This document shows positions 39,050 through 48,008 of a DNA stretch of 64,000 bases, piece after piece (the first letter of the stretch is position 1; each line of letters starts with the position of its first letter). Position numbers and translations under genes: made by a program. The DNA comes from Rhodospirillales bacterium 70-18 (GTDB lineage: Bacteria; Pseudomonadota; Alphaproteobacteria; Acetobacterales; Acetobacteraceae). The notes beneath the pieces were generated by a model. The model saw only the letters and a program-made list of their open reading frames with translations. It made no database searches and was not told the origin of the DNA. The stretch lies in NCBI GenBank assembly GCA_001899585.1, contig MKWE01000051.1:299791-363790 (forward strand), given 5' to 3'.

Positions 39050-41998
39050 TCACTCCCCCTCCTCCTTCACCGCATCCCACTCCGCCACCCTCGCCAACTG
39101 CGCATAATCGGAAAACCTCGGCGCCCGCCCCGCATGCGGCTGCGACAGATAGGGCTGTGCCGGATCGTCGTAACGTTCCACCAGCGCGCGCAGCCGCTCG
39201 GCTGCGTCCTCGGCGGCGGCGCGGGTGGCGGCGGGGTCGCCCTTGAACAGCGGCCGCGCCTCGCCGGGCACGAAACCGCCGGTCAGGTGCCAGTACTCCA
39301 GCGCGTCGGTGGGCGCCCGCCAGTCCTCGCCGAACGCCCCGGCGGCGGCCATCGCGGCCTCCAGCGGCAATTGCGGCGCGAAGCCCCGGTCCACGTCCTT
39401 CTGCGCCGGCGGCGTGCCGGTCTTGTAGTCCAGGATCGCCAGCCCGCCATCGGCCCGCCGCTCGATCCGGTCGGCCCGCCCGCGCAGGATGAAGCCGCCG
39501 GCCACCGGCAGCGCCCACGCGCCGCCCGCCTCGGTCGCCAGCGCCGCCGGGGGCGCCGCACTGCGGCGCAGCACCTCCTGCCCGGCCACCCAGTCGGCGA
39601 TGCGGTGCAGCCGCGGCCGCCACCACTCGCGCAGCGCCGGGCGCAGCGGCGCCTCCTGCAACGCCCGCTCCATCGCCCGGCGAAGCTGCGCCTGCGCGTC
39701 CGGCGGCCAGGCGGCGCCGTTGGCGGTCAGGAACAGCTGCATGCCGCGATGCACCAGCGAGCCGTAATCGGCGGCGTCGGTGGCCTGCTCCAGCGGCTTC
39801 AGCTTCTCCAGCCGCAGGATGCGCCGGGCATGGATGGCATAGGGGTCGGCCAGCCAGGTCTCGATCTCGGTCACGCTCAGCCGGCGCGGCCGCAGCGCCG
39901 GCGGCGGGCAGGGGCGGGGCGGGCGCACCGGGCGCGGCGCCCCGTCCGGCTGGTCCAGTTGGCCCGCCCACCCGGCGGCCGGGTGCCCGGCCAGCGACGC
40001 TCCCTGGCCGGCGAGGCAGGCATCCAGCCGGGCCAGCCAGCGCGCCGGCACGGCGGGGGCGCCGTCGCGCCGGCGCGGGCAGGACAGCACCGCCAGCGGC
40101 GCGGCGCAGGCGACGGCGACGAAATCATGGGCGCTCTGCCCCACCGCCTCCTCCGGGCTGGGCAGCCCGGCGCGATGGCGCATCGGCCGGCTCATCCAGG
40201 GGCCGGGGTCGGTGGCCGGCGGCCATACCCCCTCCACCAGCCCGCCCAGCACCACCGTGTCCACCGCCTGCAAGCGGGCTTCCAGCAGGCCCCAGATGAA
40301 CACGCGCGGATGCTCGGCCAGCGCGTCGCGCCCGCGCAGCGCTCGCCGGCTGCGCACCACCGCGCCCTCCAGTAGCGCGTCCAGCAGGCCGGGCAGCACG
40401 GCCGGCGGCTGGTCGGGCAGATGCAGCAGCGCCGGCAGCGCCTCGGCCAGCAGCGCCGCCAGCGCCTCGCCCTCCTCCATCGCCCAGAGCCGCGCCGGCC
40501 CGGCGGCGGCATCGGTGGCGGCCAGCGCCTCGGCGGCCTCCACCAGCGCGGCGAGCATGGCGTTCGGCGCGGTGTGCGGTGCGGCCAGCCGCAGCGCCGG
40601 CGCCAGGCAGGCCTCGATCCGGTCCAGCAGCGCCTGAACCTCCGGCGCCGCCTCGCGCGCGGCCCGCCGCAGCCCGGTCAGCCCGGCCTGCGGGCGCGGG
40701 CCGCGCAGGCAGGCCAGTTCCAGCGCGCGCGCGGCGGCGCGGCAGGCTTCCGGGGCCAGCCCGGCGGCGGCCAGGGGGTGCTTCAGCACCGACAGCAGCG
40801 AGACCGGCCCCAGCCCGTCCGCCAGCGTGGCGGCCAGCAGCCGCAGGAACACGGCCGGCGGCGTGTCGGCCAGCGCCTCGCCGGCACTGTCATCGGCCAC
40901 CACGCCCCAGCGCAGCAACTCGGCGGCCACCCGCCCGGCGAGCTGGCGGTCCGGCGTCACCAGCGCGGCGCGCGCCCCCGGCCGCTCCAGCGTGTCGCGC
41001 AGCACCAGCGCGATGGCGGCGGCCTCCTCCTGCTGGTCGGCCGGGGCCAGCCGCACCAGCCCCTCGGTCGCCGATCCGGCCGTTGCCGGTTCCTGCGGCT
41101 CGCGCCAGACATGCAGGGCGGCGGCCGGCAGCAGGGCGCGCGACAGCAGCGCGGCGCGGCCCGGCGGAGCCACCAAATCCGCCTCCCACACCGCCACATC
41201 GTCGCGCCGCGCGTCCAGCCCGGCCAGCAGCCGGCGCAGCCCGGCCTGCGGATGGCTGTCGTCCAGCGCCTCCCACGCCTCCTCCGGCAAGGCGGTGTCC
41301 AGCCCCGGCAGCACCACCTGGCCGCCCGGCAGCCGCGCCACCACGCGCAGCAGCCGCGCCACCGCCGGGATGCCGCCGGTGGTGCCGGCCACCCAGACCG
41401 GCTCGGCCGGCGGCGCCTCGGCCCAGGCGGCGGCCTGGGCCGCCAGCAGCCGCACCTGCCGCGCCGCCGGGTTCATCAGCCCCTGTTCGGCCAGCCAGGC
41501 CGGCCAGGCGCGGGTGACGATGTCCAGGAATTGCAGCGTCACCTGCCAGTGCGCCGCGTGCTCGGTCTCGGCGGCGCGGGCCAGCGCGTCCGGCAGGTCC
41601 AGCTCCGCCCGCTCGGCCTCGTCCATCAGCCGCGCCAGCTCGCCCGCCAGCATCCAGGCGCCGTCGGCCATCCGCGCGCCGCCCTGCTCGGGCGGCAGGG
41701 CCAGGATCAGCCGCGACAATGCCGCCAGCCGCTGCGCCGGGGCCACCGCGGGCGGCAGGTCCAGCGCCCCGGCCAGCGCCAGCGGCGCCTCGTCCAGCGC
41801 CCCCAGCGCGGTGATGCGCGGCAGCAGCAGCGCCCGCCCGCCCGCCGCGCGCAGGAACGCCTCGGCCAGCGCCCGCGCCGCGCGGCGGGTCGGCAGCAGG
41901 ATCAGCCCGCCGGCCAGCCCGTCGCCGTGCCGCTCCAGCCAGCGCCGCGCCAGCGTGTCCAGGAACGGCGCGGTGACCGGGATGCTGGCGAGGTTCAT
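39050..41998 (-). CDS. addB: Double-strand break repair protein AddB
   Basis: 982 aa, alphaproteobacterial AddB length. N-terminal inactivated helicase fold without a Walker A lysine (LILLPTRRAARALAEAFL), middle DTVVLGGLVEGVWPP and SVTEIETWLADPYAIHARRIL (the conserved nuclease-domain entry), and C-terminal PDDEXK nuclease GLAILDYKTGTPPAQKD. It binds AddA and cuts the opposite strand. It overlaps tsaE by ATGA. The stop directly follows the composite palindrome. Confidence 0.94.
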   Translation of the reverse strand: MNLASIPVTAPFLDTLARRWLERHGDGLAGGLILLPTRRAARALAEAFLRAAGGRALLLPRITALGALDEAPLALAGALDLPPAVAPAQRLAALSRLILALPPEQGGARMADGAWMLAGELARLMDEAERAELDLPDALARAAETEHAAHWQVTLQFLDIVTRAWPAWLAEQGLMNPAARQVRLLAAQAAAWAEAPPAEPVWVAGTTGGIPAVARLLRVVARLPGGQVVLPGLDTALPEEAWEALDDSHPQAGLRRLLAGLDARRDDVAVWEADLVAPPGRAALLSRALLPAAALHVWREPQEPATAGSATEGLVRLAPADQQEEAAAIALVLRDTLERPGARAALVTPDRQLAGRVAAELLRWGVVADDSAGEALADTPPAVFLRLLAATLADGLGPVSLLSVLKHPLAAAGLAPEACRAAARALELACLRGPRPQAGLTGLRRAAREAAPEVQALLDRIEACLAPALRLAAPHTAPNAMLAALVEAAEALAATDAAAGPARLWAMEEGEALAALLAEALPALLHLPDQPPAVLPGLLDALLEGAVVRSRRALRGRDALAEHPRVFIWGLLEARLQAVDTVVLGGLVEGVWPPATDPGPWMSRPMRHRAGLPSPEEAVGQSAHDFVAVACAAPLAVLSCPRRRDGAPAVPARWLARLDACLAGQGASLAGHPAAGWAGQLDQPDGAPRPVRPPRPCPPPALRPRRLSVTEIETWLADPYAIHARRILRLEKLKPLEQATDAADYGSLVHRGMQLFLTANGAAWPPDAQAQLRRAMERALQEAPLRPALREWWRPRLHRIADWVAGQEVLRRSAAPPAALATEAGGAWALPVAGGFILRGRADRIERRADGGLAILDYKTGTPPAQKDVDRGFAPQLPLEAAMAAAGAFGEDWRAPTDALEYWHLTGGFVPGEARPLFKGDPAATRAAAEDAAERLRALVERYDDPAQPYLSQPHAGRAPRFSDYAQLARVAEWDAVKEEGE

Positions 41999-42438
41999 GC
42001 GCCCACCCCCGCCAGCCGGTCCGCCCAGCCGGCGAGCACGGCCTCGCGCGCCTCGCCGCCGGCGGGGGCGAGCGTGATGGTCAGCGCGTCTGCCGGCCGC
42101 AGGTAGCCCAGCCGGTCCGGCCATTCCACCAGCACGATGTCGCCCGACAGCTCGTCCCAGCCCAGCTCCGCCAACGCCCCCGGCCCGTCCAGCCGCCACA
42201 GGTCGAAATGGTGCACCGGGCCGCGCCGCGTCTCGTAGCTCTGCACCAGCGTGAAGGTGGGGCTGGGCACCTCCAGCCCCGCATCGCCGCTGGCCGCGCG
42301 CAGGAAAGCGCGGGCGAACGCGGTCTTGCCGGCGCCCAGCGGCCCTTCCAGCAATATCGCGTCGCCCGGCCGCGCGCGGGCGGCCAGGCCGGCGGCTAGG
42401 CGGGCGAGGGCGGCGAGGTCGGGAATCGGCACATGCAT
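41995..42438 (-). CDS. tsaE: tRNA t6A biosynthesis ATPase TsaE
   Basis: 147 aa. Walker A EGPLGAGKT (residues 31-39), SPTFTLVQSYETRRGPVHHF with switch and metal residues, LWRLDGPGALAELGWDE and VLVEWPDRLG are all diagnostic. TsaE drives the TsaBD complex that puts threonylcarbamoyl on A37 of tRNAs. ATG at 42438 is chosen from family alignment. Overlaps addB by ATGA, so read with it. Confidence 0.94.
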   Translation of the reverse strand: MHVPIPDLAALARLAAGLAARARPGDAILLEGPLGAGKTAFARAFLRAASGDAGLEVPSPTFTLVQSYETRRGPVHHFDLWRLDGPGALAELGWDELSGDIVLVEWPDRLGYLRPADALTITLAPAGGEAREAVLAGWADRLAGVGA

Positions 42439-42517
42439 GCCGGCAATCTGCCGCAGCCGCCGCCATCTGGCGACAGGCAAGCTTGTGTCGCGCGCGCACC
42501 CGTCCTAGTTGGCGGAC

Positions 42518-43540
42518 ATGACACAGCAAATCGAAACCGATGTCGCGATCATCGGCGCCGGCCCCGTGGGCATGTTCGCCGCGTTCGAACTGGGCATGCT
42601 GAAGCTGCGCTGCGTGCTGATCGACGCGCTGGCCGAGCTGGGCGGGCAATGCACCGCGCTGTACCCGGAAAAGCCGATCTACGACATCCCGGCCCACCCG
42701 GCGATCGAGGCGGGCGAGCTGATCGCCCAGCTGGAACGCCAGATCGCCCCCTTCGCGCCGGCCATGCTGCTGGGCCGGCGGGTGGAGCGGCTGGAGGGCG
42801 CGGTGGGCGGCTTCACCCTGACCACCGACCATGGCGACACGGTGCGCGCCAAGGCGGTGATCCTGGCCGCCGGCGCCGGCGCCTTCGGGCCGAACCGGCC
42901 GCCGCTGGAGGGGCTGGCGGCGTACGAGGCGAGCGGGGCGGTGCAGTACTACGTCCGCCGGCGCGAGGACCTGCGCGGCAAGCGGGTGGTGATCGCCGGC
43001 GGCGGCGATTCGGCGGTGGACTGGGCGCTGGCGCTGCGCGGCATCGCCGGCTCCATCCAGGTGGTGCACCGCCGGGCGAAGTTCCGGGCGGCCCCGGAAA
43101 GCGCCGCGCAGCTCGATGCGGCAACGGCTCGTGGCGAGGTCGAGATGGTTATACCCTATCAGCTTCTCGCCCTGCACGGCGCCGAGGGGCGGCTGGAAAG
43201 CGTCGAGGTCGCCGATCTGGACGGCGGAAAAAGGCAGCTTCCGGCCGATATTCTGCTACCTTTTTTCGGGCTTTCGATGGATTTGGGGCCGATTTCCGCC
43301 TGGAATCTGGCGCTTGAGCGCAACCACGTGGCGATCGACCCGGCCACCTGCCAGACCAGCATCCCCGGCGTATTCGCCATCGGCGACGTGGCGACCTATC
43401 CGGGCAAGCTGAAACTGATCCTGCAAGGCTTCAGTGAAGCGGCAATGGCGGCGCACGCCATCCACCCGATCGTCTTCCCGGACACGGCGCTGCACTTCGA
43501 GTATTCCACCAGCAAGGGCGTGCCGGGCGCGGCGGAATGA
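42518..43540 (+). CDS. Ferredoxin/flavodoxin-NADP+ reductase, thioredoxin-reductase-like
   Basis: 340 aa. FAD motif AIIGAGPVGMFAAFELGM (GAGPVG at 13-18), NADPH motif VVIAGGGDSAVDWALAL, and C-terminal FAIGDVATYPGKLKLILQGF. There is no CxxC redox pair, and the LGGQCTALYPEKPIYDIPAHP segment is the signature of the type 2 ferredoxin-NADP+ reductases. ATG at 42518 chosen; a TTG at 42509 is in frame. It overlaps the flavodoxin gene by ATGA, which makes flavodoxin its likely partner. Confidence 0.92.
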   Translation: MTQQIETDVAIIGAGPVGMFAAFELGMLKLRCVLIDALAELGGQCTALYPEKPIYDIPAHPAIEAGELIAQLERQIAPFAPAMLLGRRVERLEGAVGGFTLTTDHGDTVRAKAVILAAGAGAFGPNRPPLEGLAAYEASGAVQYYVRRREDLRGKRVVIAGGGDSAVDWALALRGIAGSIQVVHRRAKFRAAPESAAQLDAATARGEVEMVIPYQLLALHGAEGRLESVEVADLDGGKRQLPADILLPFFGLSMDLGPISAWNLALERNHVAIDPATCQTSIPGVFAIGDVATYPGKLKLILQGFSEAAMAAHAIHPIVFPDTALHFEYSTSKGVPGAAE

Positions 43541-44019
43541 AGACTCTGCTGGTCGTCTACCACTCGATGACCGGCGGCACCGCCCAAATGGCCCAAGCCG
43601 CCGCCGGGGCCGCTGCCGAGGTGAAAACCCGCCTGCTGCGCGCGGAATCGGCCGGGCCGGACGACCTGCTGGCGGCCGATGGCTACATTTTCGCCACCCC
43701 GGAAAACCTCGCCGCCATCGCCGGGGGGATGAAGGAATTCCTTGATCGCAGCTACTATCCGGCGCTCGGCCGTATCGAGGGGCGGCCCTACGCCGCGCTC
43801 ATCTGCGCCGGCAGCGACGGCAGCAACGCCGCCCGCCAGCTCGCCCGCATCGCCACCGGCTGGCGCCTGCGGCCGGTGGCCAACCCGCTGATAATATGCA
43901 CGAATGCCCAGACGCCTGAGGCGATCCTGGCGCCCAAGACCATCGCCCCCGCCGACCTCGCCGCCTGCGCCGCACTCGGCGGCGCGCTGGCGGCGGGGCT
44001 GGCGATGGGGATCTTCTAG
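43537..44019 (+). CDS. Flavodoxin family protein
   Basis: 160 aa. The FMN phosphate loop is VVYHSMTGGTAQMA; DGYIFATPENLAAIAGGMKE and ALICAGSDGSNAARQLARI are the other flavin-binding strands. Likely a one- or two-electron carrier served by the overlapping reductase; an NADPH-dependent FMN reductase role is also possible. Its TAG overlaps the convergent dienelactone hydrolase stop in the palindrome CTAG (44016-44019). Confidence 0.82.
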   Translation: MKTLLVVYHSMTGGTAQMAQAAAGAAAEVKTRLLRAESAGPDDLLAADGYIFATPENLAAIAGGMKEFLDRSYYPALGRIEGRPYAALICAGSDGSNAARQLARIATGWRLRPVANPLIICTNAQTPEAILAPKTIAPADLAACAALGGALAAGLAMGIF

Positions 44020-44714
44020 CCCAGCGCCGCGACCAGCGCCTCCGCGCTGCGGCCATTGGCGATCACCGCCGAGCGGCCGTCCCAGTGCACGCCGCCGACG
44101 CGGGCGAAGGCGTGGTCGGCGTTGGGGTAGACATGGGTCTGCACATGCGGGTTGCCCTTGGCCGCCTCCACCACCCGGGCGCGCGCCTCGGCGGGGAAGA
44201 ACGCATCCTTGTCGGCGATATGGACCAGCAGCGGCTTGCTGACCTTGGGCAGATCGCCCAGCAGCCCGTCCAGGCCGACGCCGTAATAGGAGATGTTGAC
44301 ATCGGCGTCCGACTGCTCGGCCATCATGAAGGCGAGCCGGCCGCCGAGGCAGTAGCCCATGGTGCCGGCGCGGCCGTTGCAGCCGGGCAGCACGCGGGCC
44401 GCGGCCAGGGTGGCCTTGAGGTCCTCGATGCCCTTCGCCGCGTCGAACGCCTTCATCAGCGCGAACGCCTTGTCCCATTCCGGCTGCGACTTGTCGGTGA
44501 TGTCCACGTTGCGCTCGATGCGCCAGAACAGGTCGGGGACGACGACGAGGAAGCCGAGATCGGCCACCTGGGCCGCGGTTTCCTTCATCGACTGGTTGAC
44601 ACCGAAGATTTCCTGGATGAGCACCACGGCGCCGGCGGGCTTGTTGGCCGGTTCGACCAGCCAGGCGTCGAAGCTGCCGGCGCCGTCGGTGGCGGCGATC
44701 TGGATGTTGGCCAT
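44016..44714 (-). CDS. Dienelactone hydrolase family protein
   Basis: 232 aa, alpha/beta hydrolase with the DLH triad: Cys122 in MGYCLGGR, Asp170 in ADKDAFFP and His201 in NADHAFAR. AVVLIQEIFGVNQSMKETAA is the conserved oxyanion-hole segment with the family's Glu36. Related enzymes open dienelactone in chlorocatechol breakdown, but most bacterial copies act on unknown esters; nothing nearby belongs to an aromatic pathway. Cytoplasmic. Confidence 0.9.
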   Translation of the reverse strand: MANIQIAATDGAGSFDAWLVEPANKPAGAVVLIQEIFGVNQSMKETAAQVADLGFLVVVPDLFWRIERNVDITDKSQPEWDKAFALMKAFDAAKGIEDLKATLAAARVLPGCNGRAGTMGYCLGGRLAFMMAEQSDADVNISYYGVGLDGLLGDLPKVSKPLLVHIADKDAFFPAEARARVVEAAKGNPHVQTHVYPNADHAFARVGGVHWDGRSAVIANGRSAEALVAALG

Positions 44715-44796
44715 GGCGTCTGCTCCCGCGAGAGGTATGGAGCCTGAAGATAGCGCCGGCCGGGGGATGCGCCAGCCCCCGGCCGGTTCGGGCGTG

Positions 44797-45924
44797 TCAG
44801 ATGTAGTGCTCGGCCAGCGGGGCGAAGCCGTTGAAACGCTGGCTGGCATAGGTGGTGACATAGGCCCCGGTGGCCTGGATCTCCACCCGGTCGCCGGATT
44901 GCAGCGCCAGCGGCAGGCGGTAGGGGGTGCGCTCGTACAGGATGTCCGCGCCGTCGCAGGTGGGGCCGGCGATGGCCACTGGGCCGGTGGCGCCGCCGTC
45001 ATGCGCGGTGGTGAAGCGGTACTTGATCGCCTCGCCCTCGGTCTCCGCCAGGCCGCCGAAGCGGCCGATGTCCAGGTACACCCAGCGCACAGGGTCGCTG
45101 CCCTTGCGGCAGACCAGCACCACCTCGGCGCTGACCACGCCCGCGTCGCCGGCGATGAAGCGGCCGGGCTCGACCAGCATTTCCGGCAGGGCGTTGCCGA
45201 AATGCTCGGTCATCGCGGCCATGATGGCGTCGGCGAAGCGGTCGATGCCGGGCACCTCGTCGCGGTAGCGCACCGGGAAGCCGCCGCCCAGGTTGACCAT
45301 GCGCAGGTTGACGCCGGCATCGCGCAGGTCGGTGAACAGCATGGCGACGCGGCCGATCGCCGCCTCGTAGCTGGCGGTGCTGGTCTGCTGGCTGCCGACA
45401 TGGAAGGACAGGCCGTACGGGTCCAGCCCCAGCGCGCCGGCGCGGCGCATCAGCTCGCCCGCGTGTTCCAGCGTGGTGCCGAATTTGCGCGACAGCGGCC
45501 AGTCGGCCCCCGCGTTCTCCACCAGGATGCGGCAATAGACGCGGCTGCCCGGGGCATGGCGGGCGAGCTTCTCCAGCTCCTCCGCCGAGTCGAAGGCGAA
45601 CATGTCCACCCCGGCCGCGTGGGCGCGGGCGATGGCGCTGGCCTTTTTGATGGTGTTGCCGAAGCTGATGCTGCGCGCGGCGGCGCCGGCGGCAAGGCAC
45701 GCCTCCACCTCCTCGATGCCGGCGGCGTCGAAGCTGCTGCCCAGGCCGGCCAGCCGCTCCAGGATCTGGGGCGCCGGGTTGGCCTTGACGGCGTAGTACA
45801 CCCGCGCCAGCGGCAGGGCCGTGCGCAGCGCGCGGAAGTTCTCCTCCACGCGGTCCACGTCGAGCACCAGGCACGGCGTTGCCGGCTGGTGGACAGCAAG
45901 GTACCGGGCGATTTTTGGCGTCAT
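44797..45924 (-). CDS. Ornithine/lysine decarboxylase, group IV PLP type
   Basis: 375 aa, alanine-racemase-fold decarboxylase. PLP lysine Lys47 in YYAVKANPAP; HVGSQ, GGGFPV and EPGRFI bind the cofactor phosphate; GPTCDGAD carries the catalytic Cys-Asp of the neighbouring subunit. It makes putrescine (or cadaverine) from ornithine (or lysine). ATG 45924 follows CAGGGGAGA. A roughly 200-nt leader with conserved-looking sequence near the start may hold a regulatory RNA. Confidence 0.92.
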   Translation of the reverse strand: MTPKIARYLAVHQPATPCLVLDVDRVEENFRALRTALPLARVYYAVKANPAPQILERLAGLGSSFDAAGIEEVEACLAAGAAARSISFGNTIKKASAIARAHAAGVDMFAFDSAEELEKLARHAPGSRVYCRILVENAGADWPLSRKFGTTLEHAGELMRRAGALGLDPYGLSFHVGSQQTSTASYEAAIGRVAMLFTDLRDAGVNLRMVNLGGGFPVRYRDEVPGIDRFADAIMAAMTEHFGNALPEMLVEPGRFIAGDAGVVSAEVVLVCRKGSDPVRWVYLDIGRFGGLAETEGEAIKYRFTTAHDGGATGPVAIAGPTCDGADILYERTPYRLPLALQSGDRVEIQATGAYVTTYASQRFNGFAPLAEHYI

Positions 45925-46130
45925 CGCGCGCAGTCTCCCCTGATTGGACGCCCGCCTGATGCGGCGACGGGCGTAGATTGCGAAACGGTCGAACGTACCA
46001 GCGACCAGACGGGATAGGCCCGTGCGCTTTCGCGTCGGGACCCGGAGTGCCAGAACGCTTGACGTCGTTGCGTAACCCGAGGGGAAAACCCGCTTGGGGG
46101 TCAGAGGCACGTGCGTTGCTGCGTGGAGGG
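45925..46130 (-). promoter_or_regulatory. Candidate speF-type leader RNA
   Basis: Leader of the decarboxylase gene, rich in short inverted segments (for example GCCCGTCGCCGC with GCGGGCG) and running into CAGGGGAGACTGCGCGCG before the ATG. Rfam describes a structured speF leader upstream of alphaproteobacterial ornithine decarboxylases; position and gene fit, but I could not align the motif. Confidence 0.35.
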
Positions 46131-46170
46131 GCACATAAGACCCCTACTCCCCCCGCGCAAGCGGTTTTTT
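46085..46170 (+). ncRNA. Candidate structured RNA ending in a hairpin and T6
   Basis: CCGC-GCAA-GCGG (46153-46164) is followed by six T, a plus-strand terminator with no plus-strand gene upstream. A longer fold pairs AAAACCCGCTTG (46085-46096) with CAAGCGGTTTT (46158-46168) and GGGGTC (46097-46102) with GACCCC (46139-46144). It could be a small RNA, a leader of the YihY gene, or, on the other strand, part of the decarboxylase leader. Confidence 0.35.
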
Positions 46171-46240
46171 GGCGCCGGGGCCGTGTCGGGCGGCTGTCGT
46201 GGACGGAACGGTTTCGGGTTGGTCTTTCAAGGGGTTGCCA

Positions 46241-47137
46241 ATGGCGGCGGAGAAGGACGAGGTTGCGGCGCCGCGGCGCCGGTGGGGGCTGGCGACGGGG
46301 TGGCGCCTGCTGGTCCGCACGCTGAGCCAGATGCAGCGGCACAACACCTCCCAGGTGGCGGCCGGCTGCGCCTTCTATGCCACGCTGGCGCTGTTCCCGG
46401 CGCTGAGCACGCTGGTCTCGGTGTACGGCCTGGCGTTCGACCCCGCCAGCGTGGAGCGGCAGATGGAGCTGCTGCGCGGCCTGCTGCCGCCCGACGCCTT
46501 CACGCTGATCGCCGACCAGGTGCGCGCGCTGGTGGCCCGCCCGCCCGGGGCGCTGGGGCTGCGGCTGACGGTGGGGCTGGCGGTGGCGCTGTGGTCGGCC
46601 TCGGCCGGCACCAAGGCGATGCTGTCCTCGCTCAACACCGCCTATGGCGCGGCCGAGCGGCGCGGCACGCTGCGCTTCGAGGCGACCGGGCTGGTGATCA
46701 CCCTGGCCGGCATACTGGGGGCGGTGCTGGCGCTGGCGCTGCTGGTGGCGCTGCCGGCGGTGGCGGCGTTCCTGCGCGTGGCCGGGGCGGCGCAGGTGGT
46801 GATCCACACCGCCTCGCTGCTGGTGCTGGTGCTGTACGTGGCGGTGCTGCTGGGCTCGCTGTACCGCTTCGGGCCGTCGCCGCGCGGGCTGGCGCATGGC
46901 ACCACCCCGGGCCGGCTGGTGCTGCCCGGCGTGGTGCTGGCGACGCTGCTGTGGCTCAGCACGGCCGCCGCGGTGTCGTACTACGTGGCGGATTTCGCCG
47001 GCTTCGATGTCACCTATGGCTCGCTGGCGGCGGTGGCCGGGGTGATGCTGTGGTTCTGGGCCTCGTGCTACGTCGTGCTGGCGGGGGCGGAGTTCAACGC
47101 GGTGCTAGGGGCGCGGCACCGGTGGCCGGAGGGGTGA
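46241..47137 (+). CDS. YihY/BrkB family inner-membrane protein
   Basis: 298 aa with about six membrane helices. Family marks are AAGCAFYATLALFPALSTLV, LPPDAFTLIADQVRALV, GLRLTVGLAVALWSASAGTK, SLNTAYG and VMLWFWASCYVVLAGAEFNA. Role unknown despite the older name of ribonuclease BN. ATG 46241 with AAGGGG upstream. Confidence 0.93.
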   Translation: MAAEKDEVAAPRRRWGLATGWRLLVRTLSQMQRHNTSQVAAGCAFYATLALFPALSTLVSVYGLAFDPASVERQMELLRGLLPPDAFTLIADQVRALVARPPGALGLRLTVGLAVALWSASAGTKAMLSSLNTAYGAAERRGTLRFEATGLVITLAGILGAVLALALLVALPAVAAFLRVAGAAQVVIHTASLLVLVLYVAVLLGSLYRFGPSPRGLAHGTTPGRLVLPGVVLATLLWLSTAAAVSYYVADFAGFDVTYGSLAAVAGVMLWFWASCYVVLAGAEFNAVLGARHRWPEG

Positions 47138-47197
47138 AGGCAAGGCGGGGCGCTGCCCCGGACCCTGGCCATGTGACCTTGGCCATGTCCTGAAGCA

Positions 47198-47956
47198 TCA
47201 GCCGGCGAACCGGACCTCGACCCCGTTCACCGAAACCGCCAACCCGCCCGCCAGCCCGCCCGCCATTGGCACGGCGCCGGCGGCCAGCCGCCCGGCCGCC
47301 GCGTTGCCATCCTCCGTCCGGACCACGATCCCCGTCACCCGTGCCGCGCCCTCGCCCGGCAGCACCCGCACCCGGCCCTGTGCCAGCGCCAGCGCGAAGC
47401 CCCCCGCCGGGTCCGGCACCACCGGCACCCCGGCGGCGCGGGACAGCCGGGCGGCCATGGCGGCGGGGTCGGCGGCGGTGAGCCTCACCGCCGCCAGCGC
47501 CACCGCGCGGTTGGGGTGGGCGAGGAAGCGCTCCTGCCAGACCAGGTCCGGGGTTTCGTGGCGGATCAATTGCAGGCGCGGATCGGCGTCGGTGAGCGGG
47601 ATGCGCAGGAAGCGGGCGCGCGGGCCGTCCGGCCGCGCGGGGTCGGCGGGGCGGTCGGCGCGGACGAGTTCGGCGGTGAAGCCGGCGCGGGCCAGCCGGG
47701 CGGCGGCGGCCCCGGCGTCGTCCACCCGCAGCGTCAGCACATGGATGCCCTCGTGGCGGGCCAGGAAGCGCGCCAGGGTGGCGCTGGGCTGGGCCGGGTC
47801 CTGGGCGAGCAGCTCGATATAGCCCTGCCGCAGCATCACCCGCCGGTCGGCGGGCGCGAAGCCCAGCGCCGCCCAGGCCGCGACGGCCGCACCCAGGTCG
47901 CGCACCACCACGCCGACATGGTCGATGCCGGTGGCGATGCCCCACCCGGTTGTCAT
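47198..47956 (-). CDS. VOC (glyoxalase-like) family protein
   Basis: 252 aa with two VOC-type halves: GIDHVGVVVRDLGAAVAAW and GYIELLAQDP... in the first (metal positions His and Glu), and a weaker second (residues about 160-252). Metal-dependent lyase or dioxygenase-like activity is possible; the substrate is unknown. The start codon is the last unit of a 14-bp tandem repeat, so several ATGACNACCGG sites stand in a row before it, in different frames. Confidence 0.82.
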   Translation of the reverse strand: MTTGWGIATGIDHVGVVVRDLGAAVAAWAALGFAPADRRVMLRQGYIELLAQDPAQPSATLARFLARHEGIHVLTLRVDDAGAAAARLARAGFTAELVRADRPADPARPDGPRARFLRIPLTDADPRLQLIRHETPDLVWQERFLAHPNRAVALAAVRLTAADPAAMAARLSRAAGVPVVPDPAGGFALALAQGRVRVLPGEGAARVTGIVVRTEDGNAAAGRLAAGAVPMAGGLAGGLAVSVNGVEVRFAG

Positions 47957-47998
47957 GGCCCGGTCGTCATGGACCGGTCGTCATGGACCGGTTGTCAT
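47946..47998 (-). repeat. 14-bp tandem repeat carrying the VOC start codon
   Basis: On the minus strand, ATGACAACCGGTCC, ATGACGACCGGTCC, ATGACGACCGGGCC, then ATGACAACCGG, which is the start MTTG of the VOC gene (47956). Period 14 puts the copies in different frames, so only the last is used. Confidence 0.85.
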
Positions 47999-48008
47999 CG
48001 GGCAGCCG

